From NCBI GenBank assembly GCA_007844125.1, contig CM017561.1, positions 63,717,256 through 63,781,255 on the forward strand: a DNA stretch of 64,000 nucleotides, read 5' to 3'. Of this stretch, positions 44,980 to 64,000 are shown piece after piece (position 1 is the stretch's first letter; every line of letters starts with the position of its first letter). Source of the stretch: Sinonovacula constricta. Its lineage: Eukaryota > Mollusca > Bivalvia > Cardiida > Solecurtidae. The translations under genes and the position numbers were made by a program. The notes beneath the pieces are model-generated. The model did no database searches and was not told the origin of the DNA. It saw only the letters and a program-made list of their open reading frames with translations.

Positions 44980-64000
<19,021 letters not shown>

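Overview
The window is animal nuclear DNA: AT-rich, intron-dense, and loaded with tRNA-derived SINEs, DNA transposons and mini/microsatellites. The repeat style (tRNA-headed SINEs, a clustered family with 'GACCCCACGTGAC'-like units, MITEs) and the divergence of the two recognisable genes fit a mollusc, most likely a bivalve. That placement is an inference. No bacterial, organellar or viral genes were seen.

Four gene loci were built by hand from open exons, GT/AG borders and matching intron phases. (1) A vezatin homologue (VEZT) on the minus strand, 12,077 down to 510 and running off the left edge. (2) A complete EDEM1-type ER mannosidase-like gene on the plus strand, 12,619-24,080, in 12 exons and 569 codons plus stop. 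It is head to head with VEZT across about 540 bp. (3) An unrecognised plus-strand locus, 32,180-41,094, whose exons fit three transcripts: a long first exon joined to an early terminal exon, the same first exon joined to five distal exons, or an alternative first exon at 36,387 joined to those five. (4) An unrecognised acidic, Ser-rich protein on the minus strand, 64,000 down to 44,980 or lower, with at least eight complete internal exons and a further exon starting at the right edge.

The standout is a 7,071-bp foldback transposable element at 45,838-52,908, inside an intron of locus 4. It has an exact 8-bp target duplication (GTAAATCT), identical terminal inverted repeats over at least 80 bp, and arms that mirror each other for kilobases. 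The arms are tandem monomers of about 370 and 634 bp. Each monomer carries inverted, TIR-like GGAAC-rich ends, and the complete monomers also hold a degenerate tRNA-like segment. It split an older SINE whose halves lie on either side. No credible coding sequence was found inside, so it looks non-autonomous.

Other mobile DNA: a decayed mariner (914-2132), a pogo/Tigger-like MITE (27,053-27,918), a TTAA-flanked MITE (11,215-11,693), a hAT remnant with a BED-finger relic and 8-bp TSD (59,706-60,817), small foldbacks, and two full SINEs with 10-11 bp TSDs. Satellite-like arrays lie in introns: a 34-bp unit in EDEM1 with 271-bp higher-order structure, a 32-bp array plus a 706-bp duplication, a 47-bp array in locus 4, and a triplet array of about 880 bp. 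The genes show no sign of a common pathway. VEZT acts at cell junctions and EDEM1 in ER-associated degradation; they share only a probable bidirectional promoter.
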